A DNA stretch of 64,000 nucleotides from Heterodera schachtii. Its lineage: Eukaryota > Nematoda > Chromadorea > Rhabditida > Heteroderidae. The stretch covers positions 758,777 through 822,776 of the forward strand of contig SIJG01000036.1 in the NCBI GenBank assembly GCA_023374025.1, read 5' to 3'. The notes beneath the pieces were generated by a model. That model worked only from the letters and a program-made list of their open reading frames with translations. It was not told the origin of the DNA and searched no databases. Of the stretch, positions 14,458-26,185 are shown piece after piece; positions within the stretch are counted from its first letter, which is position 1, and every line of letters begins with the position of its first letter. Made by a program: the position numbers and the translations under genes.

Positions 14458-15822
14458 CAGACGAACACTAACCACAACAAAATGAGCACACCGATGTAGA
14501 GGAACTGAATTAGGAAGAAATTAATAATCACTAATTGTTGTTGGGAGAGTGGGAAGTCACCGTATTGGACAACAATTGCTCCTCCACCATTTGACGGCTT
14601 CCGACGGGCGCTTAAAAAATGAAATATAATTTGGAAGAATGTGCAAATTGGAATCGGGCGGTGCCATTATGCGGCGCCGTGGAAATTTCCTATTTTCCTG
14701 ATGTATGTTTCTCACGTGGGTCCGGCCTTCGGTCGGCGCCTCCGAAATTTGTGTTGAAAAAGGAGGCGAAAAAGGAAATGGGGAAGACGCCGATGCCCAA
14801 CGAAAATTGCACACCGCCGCCGCCATTGCCGCCGTTGTCACCGCCCCAATGGAACATCCCGGGAAAGCCCTGGACGGAAAAATGATAAATTAATAACGAA
14901 TGACTAATTTTTCTGTGAAAATTGATTATGGAAAATATAAGTTTGAATGGAAACCGAAGAAAGGAATGATTATCCGACAGCATTTATTGCGTATTTTTTT
15001 TTTTTATTAAAAATGTCTTTTGTCCACCTGATTTGTCTCCTCAGTGCGTTGTCCTTGCGGCCGCGGCGGAATTTTCTCGCGCGGGTCGCTGTCCCCACCA
15101 CCGCGACCATAGAGCGGAATCACCTTGGCAAAAAATGCAATTTTAGAGGGAATGTGACTGAGACTGTGAGTTAGCTTCTTTATTGGGTCGTACATTTTGA
15201 AAATTCAGCAAAAATGGGAAACCTTGTCTTTGCTAATCGCCGATTTGCACACGGGGCACAGCTGGCGATAAGGTCGCGTGTCCATCCATTGGAAAAGGCA
15301 CGGCCAACAGAACAAATGGCCGCACATCGAAACGACCTAAGGCAAAAAATGGAACGGATGGACGAAAAAAGCGAAAAGGCAACGTCGCTGGTAAACTGAC
15401 CGCATCTTTGGCCATGTCCAAACAAATATTGCATTCGAACCTGGACAAATGAAAACAAATGTTAATTGGAAAATACACATTTGGTGCGTTAATTGCCCTC
15501 AAATATGCTGAATTAGCCCAATTCCTTCTTTGTTAATTCGTCTTAGATTTCAAAGCATGGAGTTTTAGTTTTCGGTGGTCAATTTCGTCTCACCCCCCCC
15601 CCCCTTTGATGTTTCGGTTTCAGTTTTTCATTGAATGTTTTTGCATTGTCCAACCCATGCTCACCTCGAGTCCTCCTTTTCGCTGTCCATTTGTCGTTGA
15701 CGTTGTTCATTCCGTTGATTTTCGCTGTTGCTTTCGTCGGTCTCATCTTTTGAAGTTGTTTGCCGTTCGTCCTTATTTCCGTCCAACCCAACATTTGGCG
15801 TTGTTTCTTCACTGCTATTCAT
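14458..15822 (-). CDS. rnf-5: E3 ubiquitin-protein ligase RNF5/RNF185 homologue
   Basis: ER-anchored RING ligase of ER-associated degradation. Exon 1 (15665-15822) is a 52-residue acidic, Ser/Thr/Gln-rich leader; exon 2 starts at 15440 with [13 protein letters not shown]. The RING continues with [19 protein letters not shown] and [13 protein letters not shown], giving the full C3HC4 set. Then come [20 protein letters not shown], a glycine-rich exon with [27 protein letters not shown], and a last exon [15 protein letters not shown] that forms the C-terminal membrane anchor. This order is diagnostic for RNF5/RNF185. Six or seven exons, all with GT donors in phase. The leader is longer than in many RNF5 proteins. 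Its start is divergent from lis-1, about 1.1 kb away. Confidence 0.93.
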
Positions 15823-16897
15823 TTGATTTTAACGGTTTATATGCTATAGTAAGCATGGACAAAATAAATGGAAAAATTAAAAACAAGAAAATACAACAAA
15901 TCTTCATTTTATAAATTGTTTGGAGGTAATCATGTACTTTATTTGTTTGGGTCAGCTGAAGGAACACTCGCAAAGTTGGTTTCCTCTAATTTACTTTTTA
16001 AGTTAATGACTTCAAAGAATTAATAATTTGAAGGAAACGGTTAAAAATAATGCACTCACTTTCTTATTGTGTTAGTGCTGTGATTGTGGTTGGGTTGTGG
16101 TGATGTTATCTTTTTTTTTCTTCTTTTAATGCACTTGCATTTGTATGTTAAAGAAATATACGAAAATAAAAAATAGAATAGTAAAAAGCTGTAAAAAGAA
16201 GAAAGAGAAAAGAGAGAGAGAGAAAGAGAGCGAGGGAAAACAGAGAGAAGATGAAGAGAAAGAGAGACAGAGAAAGGAAAAAGGGCGAGAAAGCGACAAA
16301 AGGCTAACAAAAGCAGTGAAAGAAGGAGGAGAGCGAGAGAGTGTGATGAGTGATCGCTTCTTCTTCTTTTTTCGTCTCTTTGTCTGCTTTTTCTGCCATT
16401 TGTCTGCTGTCTCTCCTTCGCCCCCCCCCCCATCGTTTCCTTTCTTTTCCTTCCGATGCCTTTCTTTGGCCTTTCTTTTGCCGATTTTTCGTCCGTTGCC
16501 CCTTCCCCCTCCTCTGCCGCCCATTTCGTTTTGTCCATCCTTTTATTTTGTATTTATTTTCTTGGGTTTCTCTTTAATTAAATTCCCTCCCCCCATCTTT
16601 TCTTTTCTCTCTCTCCCTCTTTTCCACTATTTTATTCTCCTCCTTTTTTATTTGCGGTCGCCGTTGTCCAAAAATTCGTGTCTCCAAATTAACAGTTAAA
16701 CGGAGAAACACGCTTCGCCATTCATAATCTTATGATAATTGATAATGATTAGGATTGTTCTTTCTGTCTGATCATGAGTTTTTTAATTATTTTCCGCATA
16801 ATCGACATAATGAATGACCCTAAATTCATGCCTACATTTTTAAGGGTAAGGTTTACGGCAGTGAGCAGCGCCACTTATTGATATTATTGTACCAAAA
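15823..16897. other. shared upstream region between rnf-5 and lis-1
   Basis: It contains an AT-rich half next to rnf-5, a purine tract at 16195-16345 on the plus strand and a pyrimidine tract at 16355-16670. The frames here on both strands are low complexity and I do not call them genes. It probably contains the divergent promoters of both genes. Confidence 0.4.
16195..16345. repeat. GA-rich purine tract
   Basis: Interrupted GAGA/AAGA repeats within the rnf-5/lis-1 divergent region. Confidence 0.8.
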
Positions 16898-19182
16898 ATG
16901 GTCATGTCGTCCTCAAAACAGCGCGATGATATGTGGGAAAAAACGAAACTTTCAATTCAACCGTTATACCATCACTTTTTAGAAATCTGGCAGTTGTCGA
17001 TTATCTGGAGTCACATGGATATGCTCAATCTGCTTCCATTTTCCGACAGGAAGCCAACGTTGTAGGTTTTGTGGGAAGCAGAGAATGTCCCAGGGGGCTT
17101 CTTGGTTTTGCATTTTTTGGAGGAAAAAACCAGGACCTAGATAAAATAGGAATTGAAAAGTACACCCATTCCTCAAATTTGTATGCATTTTATTTGTTAG
17201 CAGGACGAAAATGCGGATCCGGCACGCAAGGCACAGCTTTCGGGCATTTTGGAGAAGAAATGGACGCTGACCACACGACTGCAACAGAAAGTGTTGAATT
17301 TGGAGGAGCAACTGAAACAGCGGGACAAAGAAGCGCCATTCAGCGGCCCTTCAAGGTTTTTAGTCACCACCTTAGACTTATGGCCATACATTCTTTGAAC
17401 TTAAATTATTTTTGCTACCAAAATACATACATCAACAAATTGTAAATAATTCACAGTTTTCGTGACGATTCTTTTTTAAAAATTATTCAATTACGAAGAG
17501 AAAAGAAGCTCTTAAAAAAGACAATCACGGAAAATTCGATAACTTTCAGAGACAAGAGAATGCCGGAAGAATGGATTCCACGGCCACCCGAGCGATTTCA
17601 GCTGACCGGGCACCGCATGCCGATCACCAAAGTGATTTTTCATCCCCAGTTCAGTCTGATCGCCTCGTCCAGCGAAGATTGCACAATTAAAGTTTGTTTA
17701 TGATTGAAACGATTAAATGGACTGGGGTTACCGCCTCAAAAAACCAATCTCGCGTTTTTAAAATATTTTAGATTTGGGACTTTGAGAGTGGCGAATTCGA
17801 ACGTTCGTTAAAAGGGCACACGGACACAGTGCAGGACATCGGCTTTAATGCGTCTGGCAAATTGCTCGGTCAGTTCATTAAAATTTGGATTTTTTGCACG
17901 TAAATCTTTTCACAATTCCTTTTTGTTTTTTCATTATCCAGCTTCTTGTTCTGCTGATATGACCATCAAAATTTGGGACTTTGTGAACACTTACGAATGT
18001 TTGAAAACACTCAAAGGGTAATATTCCATTTTGCGCGTTTTTGCTAATTTCCCTTTTTCCTTTAGCCATGAACACAATATTTCTTCCGTCGTTTTTCTTC
18101 CCTCCGGCGATTTCATTTTGTCCGCATCGCGGGACAAGCTGATTAAACTGTGGGACATTGCGAATGGTTATTGCGTGCAGAACTTCTCCAAACACACCGA
18201 TTGGGTCCGAATGGTGGCGGTCAACGAGGACGGCACGTGTTTTGCCTCGTGCAGCAATGACAGAGTAACAAATTTTTAATTTTGAATAAGACTACTTACA
18301 ATTAAAAAAAAAAACTCTAAAGTTTAACTTTACTTATATACCTAATTCTGATCATTCATTGCATTTTCAGTCCATTATTATTTGGTGCTTGGCCACCAAA
18401 GTGCCGAAAATGACTTTGCTTGGGCATGAACATGTCATCGAGTCGATCATTTGGGTGTCGGACAAAAGCGCTGCTCAAATTCTCACATTTTCCGGCGATT
18501 CGTCGCGAGAAGGTGTCAAATCCATTTATATGATGAACTTATTTAATGGAAATGCATTGCCATAGGAAAAACTAACGGAGACATTGAACAACAGCAGAAA
18601 ACGGCCATGTTGGTCTCCGCATCGCGCGACCGAACCATTCGCTTTTGGGAGGTAATCACTTTTTGAGTTTGCTCTTTTGGTTTAGTTTTTCCTCCATTTT
18701 CCATCCCCTCTTCAGGTGTTGTCTGGCTGTTGTCTGTTTACCTTGGCTGGCCATGACAATTGGGTGCGCGACATTCGACTGCATCCAAACGGAAAATTTT
18801 TGGTGAGAGAAAACCCCCGGGGGTTGGGAAGGATACCTACTAAAAATGGGGCAAAATAACCCATTTATAGTTTTATATGAATTTTATGCTATTTCATTGA
18901 ATTTGAGTGTTAAACTGTCCATTTTGTGCAGGTGTCTGTCAGTGACGACAAAACGTTGCGCGTGTGGAGCATTGAGCACCGGCGATGCATTAAAACGCTG
19001 CAGGCGCATCCCCAATTTGTCACCGCATTGGGTAAACAAATTTATTTTTTAATATTGGGGAGCTAACTACTTGTTGTAAAACAACCATAACTCTTTGCAT
19101 TCTTTCAGATTTCCATTCCAAATTGCCCTTCGTGGTCACCGGCTCTGTGGACAACAGCATCAAAGTGTGGGAATGTCGATGA
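16898..19182 (+). CDS. lis-1: LIS1 (PAFAH1B1) dynein regulator, LisH plus seven WD repeats
   Basis: Cytoplasmic dynein regulator for nuclear migration and spindle positioning. Exon 1 (16898-16932) and exon 2 (16983-17061) join in phase to a LisH motif ([20 protein letters not shown]). A coiled-coil exon follows ([20 protein letters not shown]), then [20 protein letters not shown] and WD repeats: [87 protein letters not shown], and [14 protein letters not shown] at the stop. [17 protein letters not shown] is nearly invariant in LIS1. Length is about 400 residues, as in other LIS1 proteins. GT-AG junctions throughout. The splice just after exon 1 was chosen because it restores the [13 protein letters not shown] frame. 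Confidence 0.95.
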
Positions 19183-20075
19183 AGCGGCACAAAAGAGTGG
19201 CGGGCGATGAGCCGACAACATTCAATTGCGTTTCCTTCATTAATATTCATTTTCACCACCCACCCTTTTCTGATTACCAATTGAATGTCTGCTTTTTCAA
19301 AGCATTTAAAAGCGCCAAAATGATCCATCCGTTCATTCGCTCGCCCCAATCTTTCGCGCACATTTTATTGTATTCCTTGTCATCTCAATTGGACATTATA
19401 TACAACATTATCACATTGTCTCCCACTTTATCTCTTATCACATTATCTTCCCCACTTTCCCATTTTGTTTTTGTCGGTGCTCCAAACTATAAATTTTACT
19501 TTTATTGAAAAACGTAAAAAGTTCGGAGCCCTTGCAATGCTTCCAATGACATATACAAAATGTAAAATTCTTCGTTGGAATTGCGCAATATTCGCTCCAC
19601 CACCAAAGAGAGTGTTGTTGTTGTATTTGCTTTCCATTTACCTATTCCCTTTTATCCAGGCCCTTATGCATTACAAATGTTACTTTTTGTTGTAAATTGG
19701 ACATTCTGTTGATTTTTTCAAAAAATGCAATATTTTTGGCCTGGATTTGTCAATGATCAGTCAAATTCTCTTCCTACCTTAAGCATTGCTTGCTGCTACC
19801 AATCGCTTAACCGGTTTTTCATTTGTATGCTGCACAATCAAAATGACTTTTTGTTTCAAATCCCTAAGAAATTTGCCGTGTGCATTCTCTGCTCACAATC
19901 AGAATATTGCTTAATTATAAACACCACAAATGCATGAATAATAATAACAATCGCTAGAAACGAATTGCTCGAAAAATTAAAATGTTTTCATTGAATTGGT
20001 CGCCTATGATCCGCTTTATAATTATTTATTTTATTTGTCCTCAAATTTAGCGTAATACATACAAAGTCATTTACA
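19183..20075. other. 3' flank of lis-1 and upstream region of the S17 gene
   Basis: AT-rich and without a supportable gene. The 137-codon frame starting at 19095 overlaps the last lis-1 exon in another frame and then runs into the 3' flank; it is not considered real. Confidence 0.4.
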
Positions 20076-21425
20076 ATGCAACAATTGTCTAAAAAGTCGG
20101 CTTGGCTCTCCAAAGTTTCGGGCGATTTGCTGTTGGCCAAAGTGAAGGAAATCACCACCATCGGACTGCAGAGGGACACTTGCATCAAAGTCAAAATCCC
20201 CAAAAACAAGTGAGTGGAGTCAGGGGGAGGCACTCCAATTCAGCAAATCGTTATTCTTTGGATAGGAATCAAAGATGGCATTTGGCAAACTTTAATTTTC
20301 GGCATCATTTAAATCGGTCAATTAAAAAAAGCAGTTCCGCTAATGTTCCTAATTTCAGCACTCTCTTATAAAGCATTTTTTTGGTGTCTCTGAGATTCCC
20401 TTTTTCTCCGTCCATTCTCTCACCATTTTTTCGCTTTTGCCCATTTTCCATTTTCATTTGCTTTCTTCATTTTTAGTTTCTACGAATACAACCGAATGTT
20501 CTATATGAACTCCGCCTATGAATGGTCTCTTGACCCCGAGTCCAAATGCAGGTGGAAAAGACCACTAAATTATTTGTTTTTAATTTTGATTTTGGCTTTT
20601 AGGGTGGGCGACGTTGTGTTGATCAGACGCCTCTCCGAGAGCCACAGACCATCAAAAACTGTACAGTACGCTGTGGAAAAGGCAAGGAATTCACCATTTT
20701 GTCGTCACGCAATTAACAAATGGCATTAGTTTTTTTCCCAAAAATCCTTTGGTGTTTTTTGCCTTTTTAGTCGCCGCCGACTTTTTCATTTTGTATTTAA
20801 TAAATGTTTTGATTAGCTTTGTTTCATGGACTTGTCAGCAATCCGTCAGTAAATACCAAATGTTTTTAGGTTGTGTTCCAACATGGCAATTTCATTGATC
20901 CCGTGACAAAGGTGAGGCAAAAACAAAACAATATACCTAATAACCATTTCTTGATTTTGGTTAGCCAATTCAAGTCAGAATATGAAGCATTATTTGGGAC
21001 TTTCATTTTCATGCAGTACAAAAACAGAAGCATTTGTATGAATTGGGATTTTACTAAAGTTCCATAGAATCGGGCCTCGAATTTGATGAATAAACTGAGA
21101 AATTTGATTTATTATTTATTCTTTCACAGAGACGCGTGTTTGGTGCCAAAGAATTTGAGAAGGAAGTCGAATTGCGCAAAGACCTCGTCGACGAAATATA
21201 CAGCGAGCCATTGGGGGAGGAGGACGAAGTGAGTGAAATGAGCAAAAAACTGACATTTACCTAAATAAAATGCTAATTAAGGGCATTAAGAATGATGATC
21301 AGTTGAAGCGGAACAAAATCCGACGGAGGGTGGAGGAGCAAAGGGAAAGGAGGGCAAACGACGAAGGAGAGAATTGGGACGAGGGGGACGACGGAAAACC
21401 GCCGGAGGAGCAGCAGTTGTACTGA
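20076..21425 (+). CDS. mrps-17: mitochondrial small-subunit ribosomal protein uS17m
   Basis: Component of the mitochondrial 28S ribosomal subunit. The first exon reads MQQLSKKSAWLSKVSGDLL then LAKVKEITTIGLQRDTC and KVKIPKNK. The next has FYEYNRMFYMNSAYEWSLDP, followed by VGDVVLIRRLSES and VQYAVEKVVFQHGNFIDPVT. The pattern L-x-GKV, MAHD-like linker, VGDxVLIRxL and GxxIDPVT is typical of mitochondrial S17. The last exons give a Glu/Lys/Arg-rich tail ending EEQQLY, making the protein longer than the bacterial-type core. Five or six GT-AG exons. It lies head-to-tail 0.9 kb after lis-1. Confidence 0.85.
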
Positions 21426-21662
21426 ATTCATTGATGATGGACAAAACCTGATTCAACTATATTTTAGCATTTTGGCATAAAAACAATGGCAAAAATTCAT
21501 TTTCGCTGGCACATGAAACAGACAAACAGATGAATTTTTAAGGAACAACGTATTTGATCGAACACATACATATATACATAATATCATCATCTTCCAAAAT
21601 AATCATCGACAATTCTTCGCGCTTTCTTTGATCATCTTTCACATGGGATGGGCCCTTCCTTC

Positions 21663-22708
21663 TTAAAAGTATGCGCTGCCCTTTGAAGTCGGGTTCTAAA
21701 CAATTTTAAATGTAATGGCGGACGATAAGTGGGTAGTGAGTGTCTTACGGAGGGCGAGGGAGAATCCATTTCGTGTTTGCTTTTCGACGGACCGACACGG
21801 CTTGCCATTGACTGAGGGGTTCTGATGCTTGCTGAAAATAAAAAAAACATTTGTTGATTTTTATGCATGGCAACGACACCTGCTGTAAATGCTGATGCAG
21901 TCGAACGATCACCAAACTCCGACTCCGAAGTTTCGCTGAGTTGACTGGAAGACGAAACCTAAAAGAAGTGGAAATTTTGCAGGGGAAAGCGAAGAAAAGT
22001 GAAAATCTGACGAGTTTCGGCTGTTTGGTCTGTGCTGCACGCTTTTTGCTCTTCTTGAAAGTCACTGAAAATAAGCAAAAATAGGGAAACATTCAATTTA
22101 GACGTGATTTCTTCTCACTTTTTGCGTATCCACGCGCCTCTTCCTTCGTAAACGTCGCGTTGAGTGTGTAGTTTTCGACAGGAAGGGCCTTTGGCGATGG
22201 AACGGAGCGGAGCTGATGCACGGAGTCCGCAGACAGCTGATTTGTCGATGTCTTTGGCGTTGGAACGGAGTTTTGCGGTTGCACGACTTCTGCTGGAGGC
22301 TGTTGTGGAGTCTTCTTTTTTGTCATGAAGAATTTGAAGATTTTCGGCGGTTCCTCGTGCGACGATTCGTTGAAAAAACAACAAGGTATGCAGCAGCAGC
22401 AGAGACCCCCGCCGGCGACCTGTTGCTTCTGTTCGTAGCGAATCTCTGAAAATGAAATTGTCAATCGTTTTCCAACGGTTTCAATGCTTCGTCCATTCTT
22501 ACCGGCCATTGCAACCATTTCCATTCTTTCGTCTCCGTTTGATTGCACTGAACGGTTCACTGAAAGAGAGAAAATGAGTTTTTGTCAAAAATGAATGTTG
22601 CTCGGCTCCACCTCTGACGGAATTTTCTCCTTTTGCGCTGCCACGTCCCGCGATTTCGTTTGCATTTGGCGCTCCCTTCTGCTGATTTAAGACGGCGAAA
22701 AAGGGCAT
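21663..22708 (-). CDS. unidentified protein with cysteine cluster and disordered tail
   Basis: Not recognised. The start at 22708 gives MPFFAVLNQQKGAPNANEIA. Further exons encode NRSVQSNGDERMEMVAMA, then EIRYEQKQQVAGGG followed directly by LCCCCIPCCFFNE, then a Pro/Thr/Ser-rich stretch with two near-repeats (NSVPTPK and RSVPSPK). Later exons are basic (TFKKSKKRAAQ), serine-rich (SSSSQLSETSESEFGDRS), and SKSKHEMDSPSPS, ending SKGSAYF at 21663. Junctions are GT-AG and mostly in phase, supporting a real gene of about 250 residues. There is no signal peptide or membrane helix, so the six-cysteine patch could be palmitoylated or bind metal. It converges with the S17 gene (about 240 bases between stops). 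Confidence 0.6.
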
Positions 22709-22988
22709 TGCTGACGAATACACAATTGACAAGGAATGAAAATATGGGCAAAATGAGTGCTTTTATATACCGACTCTGCAGTCATAAAAAGTCCACTTTG
22801 TTTGTTGTCATACAAAATGAAAAAAGGTAGGTATATAAATTCAAAGATTAGCTTCCTTTGACTATTAATTTAGAAAAAGCACATTCCCGCCAGTGTCTCC
22901 ATAAAATAGCAAAGTGTCCAAAAAATTTTGTCAATCCTTTGCTTTTCCACGTCCTGAATCATTGGCATTTGTTTTCAGCTTTTAAGTG

Positions 22989-23442
22989 GTGCACTTCGGG
23001 GGTTTTCAGGGGCGCTGATCACGAATATGACATCCATTTCGACTTATTTCGAATTCCGAACCCGAATTCGAACAATTTTGTAAAAATTTTGAAAAAATTG
23101 TTAATAAAGCTTTTCCATGGGTTTTCGTGGTCGCTAATCACGAACATAAGAACAGTTTTGATCAATTCCGAACCCCGGACCCGATTTCGAACAATAGTCG
23201 AAAATTAATTTTCACCAAAATTCATATTTATGGTCCAAAATCGGGTCAGATACATGGAATATAATAGAAAATAAGGATTCAAGGTCATTTAGTGCATTTG
23301 AATTGGTTTTTTTTGGATAATACAAGTGAATTTTGGTGAAAAATTAATTTCCGACTTTTGTTCGAATTCAGGTTCGGGATTCGAAATAGGTCGAAATGGA
23401 TGTCATTTCGTGATCAGCGCCTGTGAAAACCCCTGAGTGCAC
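22989..23442. mobile_element. foldback/MITE-like inverted repeat
   Basis: The left arm (22989-23073) and the reverse complement of the right arm (23360-23442) match over about 80 bases, including GCGCTGATCACGAA, GACATCCATTTCGAC and GAATTCGAAC. A second, more diverged copy of the left arm sits at 23113-23225, and its inner part pairs with the right arm (AAATTAATTTT, ACCAAAATTCA). The element begins and ends in GTGCAC. It has no coding capacity. Related arms occur at 26640-26750 and 28625-28700. Confidence 0.8.
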
Positions 23443-23444
23443 AA

Positions 23445-24860
23445 CAAAAAAAAGCTTGGAATTCCTTTTTTCGACCTTTTTTTGTGGGACCAGTAAAGCG
23501 TACGATTACCAAAAATGATTAAAAACGGTCAGAATTGATGTAAAAAGGTTCGAAATGGGTTGGAAAAATAGAATTAGGTGTGCGCTTGCCTTTTTTCAGG
23601 CTGAAAGTACCGGAATTGGAGACTTTCCCTCTTCCCTGATTCAAATTCGTGAAAAATTGCTTAGATCGCTTGTCCCAGAAAATGGAATCCGTCAGGAGTT
23701 CTCCAACATCTCGGACAATCCCACCCCCAAGAGTTCCTTCGAAGAGTTAATCTTTTGTTGTAGTACCATTGTCTTCACTTTTCCCCTTCGCTGTTTCTCT
23801 TGTAAGGCCGCGGTTCATTTTGACCCAGGACTCCCTGATCTGAGGTTTAATTTTGTGGTTTTTTGATAGGTCAATGAGGGTTTTTCTGAAATGAGTATTT
23901 TTGTGACTTAAGACAATTTTTGTCGGGATTAGCACACGGAAAACGGGACCCCGCGCGGGATTTTGCGGGATCCCAGTCTGGAATCCCGCATTTTTATTAA
24001 AATAAACTCATTTTTTCATGCAGATTTCATTCAAAATTTGTGAAATTTTCCCGGCGCGGACCCCCTCCACTGTTCACAAATTTTTTTGAAAAAGTGCGCC
24101 ACAAAAAAATGATGTGAAAAACTACATAAAATGTCAAATTTTAATCCATAAGAAATTACCACCGATCTCTTTTCAAATCCTCGGACTCTTCGAAAAATCT
24201 TTTTTGACTTTTTTAATTTAATTTAAATTTTTTTTTCGAAATTTCCAAAATCGCGCAAGGCCCCGCAAATTTTCTACTTATTATGTTTGTGTCATGTTTT
24301 AAAGGCTTTTGAAAAGAAAATTTTTCGGAAAATGGATGGGGGATAAACTACTATTACCCTTTTTATGGTAGTGTAAAATATTCAAAGCCTGTTTTACCAG
24401 AATTTATTTTAAGTCAAGAAATTTTTTCATTTTCTTTAAAACCTAATCATTAGAGGTTTAAAAGAGTATTATTAGTCGAGACTAAATGAGTATCAAAACA
24501 AATTGGAACAGCTCAATTTTTATAAAAATTTATTCAATGAAAATGACAATAAAAATTAACGAAACAGCAATATGCCTCCGACGGCCAATAAAAAAATCGC
24601 GCCAACCGTGCGGCCGGCACTGTCCGCCGACAAGTGGCGGCTTCTCACACACTTTCTATGTGTAATTGACAATTCCTTTCACGCCCTCCGGTACATGGTG
24701 TGTGGACTAAATTTTATTTCAATTTTTGGAGTATGTGTTAAGAAATTCCATTTTCACATATATATATATATTATTTTTTTGCTTTTCGTGGTGAGGCGAC
24801 CCGGAGAAGAGTTCAAAAAAAGATTGTATATAAAAATCTGACCCTTTTACTTGCCCTTCC
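23445..24860. other. repeat-rich DNA, no supportable gene
   Basis: AT-rich with GCGGGAT motifs at 23950-23990 and a repeat piece at 24035-24130 that recurs elsewhere in the window. A 103-codon frame at 23555-23866 is mixed in composition but has no recognised domain or splice partners. Confidence 0.35.
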
Positions 24861-24863
24861 CAC

Positions 24864-24996
24864 CTGTGTATGTGCAGATGTGGCGTAAGTTGAGCGTGGA
24901 CCACCAGGCGCGTCGCAACTGGGAAAACTCCCAGTGCTCCTCGCGCGACTTGGCCATGAAATTGTCCGGGGTGTCCATCAGCTTACATTCAACGGC
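24864..24996 (-). pseudogene. CBP/p300 distal HAT-region exon, copy 1
   Basis: The minus-strand reading contains MDTPDNFMAKSREEHWEFSQ then LRRAWWSTLNL and ends in a CAG|GTGGGA donor. In CBP/p300 the same segment, with MD-x2-D-x-F, the HxEFSxLRRAxWST core and a following aliphatic run, lies at the end of the acetyltransferase domain before the ZZ finger. No ZZ finger follows here, so it is an isolated exon. It is the diverged partner of the copy 100 bases away. Confidence 0.75.
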
Positions 24997-25094
24997 TTTA
25001 ATCACCCTCGAATTGCTTAGTGAATTGCGCGGGAACCAGCTTCAAAAAAAGATTGTCTTTACAAAATGTCTCCTTTTTGCTCGCCTGTCCCAAC

Positions 25095-25243
25095 CTGTTT
25101 GTGCACTGTGTAGCAGAGGTTGAACGTTGCCCATTTTGCTTTTTCCACATGGGAGAACTCCCAGTTTTCCTCGCGCGACTTCGCCAGGAAATTTTCCCCG
25201 GTGTCCATCTTCTCACAGCTGATCAAATCGTCGGGGTCCTGCG
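25095..25243 (-). pseudogene. CBP/p300 distal HAT-region exon, copy 2
   Basis: Reads DPDDLISCEKMDTGENF, then LAKSREENWEFSHVEKAKWA, then TFNLCYTVHKQ and a CAG|GTTGGG donor. It includes the DPDPLI-C pattern that begins this segment in CBP/p300. It is a direct tandem duplicate of copy 1, and the similarity continues into the downstream intron (a CAATCTTTTTTTGAA block in both). Copy 2 keeps the DPD start but has diverged in the LRRA motif. Neither copy is joined to the rest of the gene, which lies on the opposite strand 3.5 kb away. Confidence 0.75.
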
Positions 25244-25554
25244 CCCGTGATGAAGATGTTCTCATTTCACTCACAAGCGACGCTTGGGAGTGGCGGTCTC
25301 TCGCCCTTTAAATTGGCTCAAAATCGCAAAATGTATACAATTTAGAACAAAATCTATAACAAACGCAACAAAATGTTCAAAATTTTCTTCGGTGTTGTCT
25401 ATAATTTGCGAATTGAATCTGCATGTAAATGTAATGCCTAGTATGAATTGGACTAACCGTACCCCCGTTTTCAGTGTTGCAAAAGTATTAGGACAAAACA
25501 TTTATTATACAGTAACTAAATTTTATGACCACTCCTTGATGGTGACCTGATAAT

Positions 25555-26177
25555 TAGAGACCGACTAAAAAGGCACCAAAAATCGCGAAAAAGGCACTAT
25601 AAAAGGCACGAAAAAATTGAAAAAAAGGCATAAAAAGGCACGAAAATCCCGAAAAAGGCATGAAAATTTTTTTATTGAGGATTTTTAGTGAGCAAAACAC
25701 GTAAAACTTAACCAAAAAAATTATTTTTGGTCTTTTAAATGATCAATAAATGTTTTATAATGTTTTTAGAATAAAAAATTTTTAAACCTAAAATTTTTTA
25801 TCAAGAAAAAAAATGAAATTTTGGCGATCAATTTTTGAGAAAATTTTTCAATTCTTAGAGGAGTATTTTCTAAAAAAAAAATTCAATTCTTTGGGGTGTA
25901 TTTTTTGAAAATTTTTCAACTCATTTCTTAGGGGTGTATTTCCCGATTTTATTGCATTTTTTTATGGATTTTCGAGAAAAAACGCCAAAAAAAGGCATCA
26001 AAACGGCAAAATGCCAAAAAAGGCATTTAAGGCACGAAAATCCCGAAAAAGGCAAAAAAAAGGCATAATAAAAGTCAACGTAGAAGCCTCAAACCAAGTG
26101 GAAAATGCGTTATTTATGCTCAATATATCGAAACTAATAGCAGAAAAAAAGGTATATGCCTCAAAAGTCGGTCGCTA
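25555..26177. mobile_element. hAT-like MITE with 8-bp target site duplication
   Basis: A 623-base non-coding element. Its ends are inverted: TAGAGACCGACT at 25555-25566 and the complement of TAGCGACCGACT at 26166-26177 (11 of 12 identical). It is flanked by a perfect 8-base direct repeat, CTGATAAT, at 25547-25554 and 26178-26185. Eight-base duplications and TAG/CAG-type ends are typical of the hAT superfamily. The interior is AT-rich with many AAAAAGGCAC/T units near both ends. With no transposase, it would depend on one supplied elsewhere. Confidence 0.85.
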
Positions 26178-26185
26178 CTGATAAT

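Noticed and set aside
23555..23866. Possible KIX-like or other CBP domain
   Set aside because: A short IREKLLRSLVPE stretch recalls KIX helix 1, but the rest does not match, so no CBP assignment was made.
24572..24841. 89-codon plus frame before the HAT fragments
   Set aside because: Mixed composition but no motif; the minus strand gives an equally open hydrophobic frame, so neither is called.
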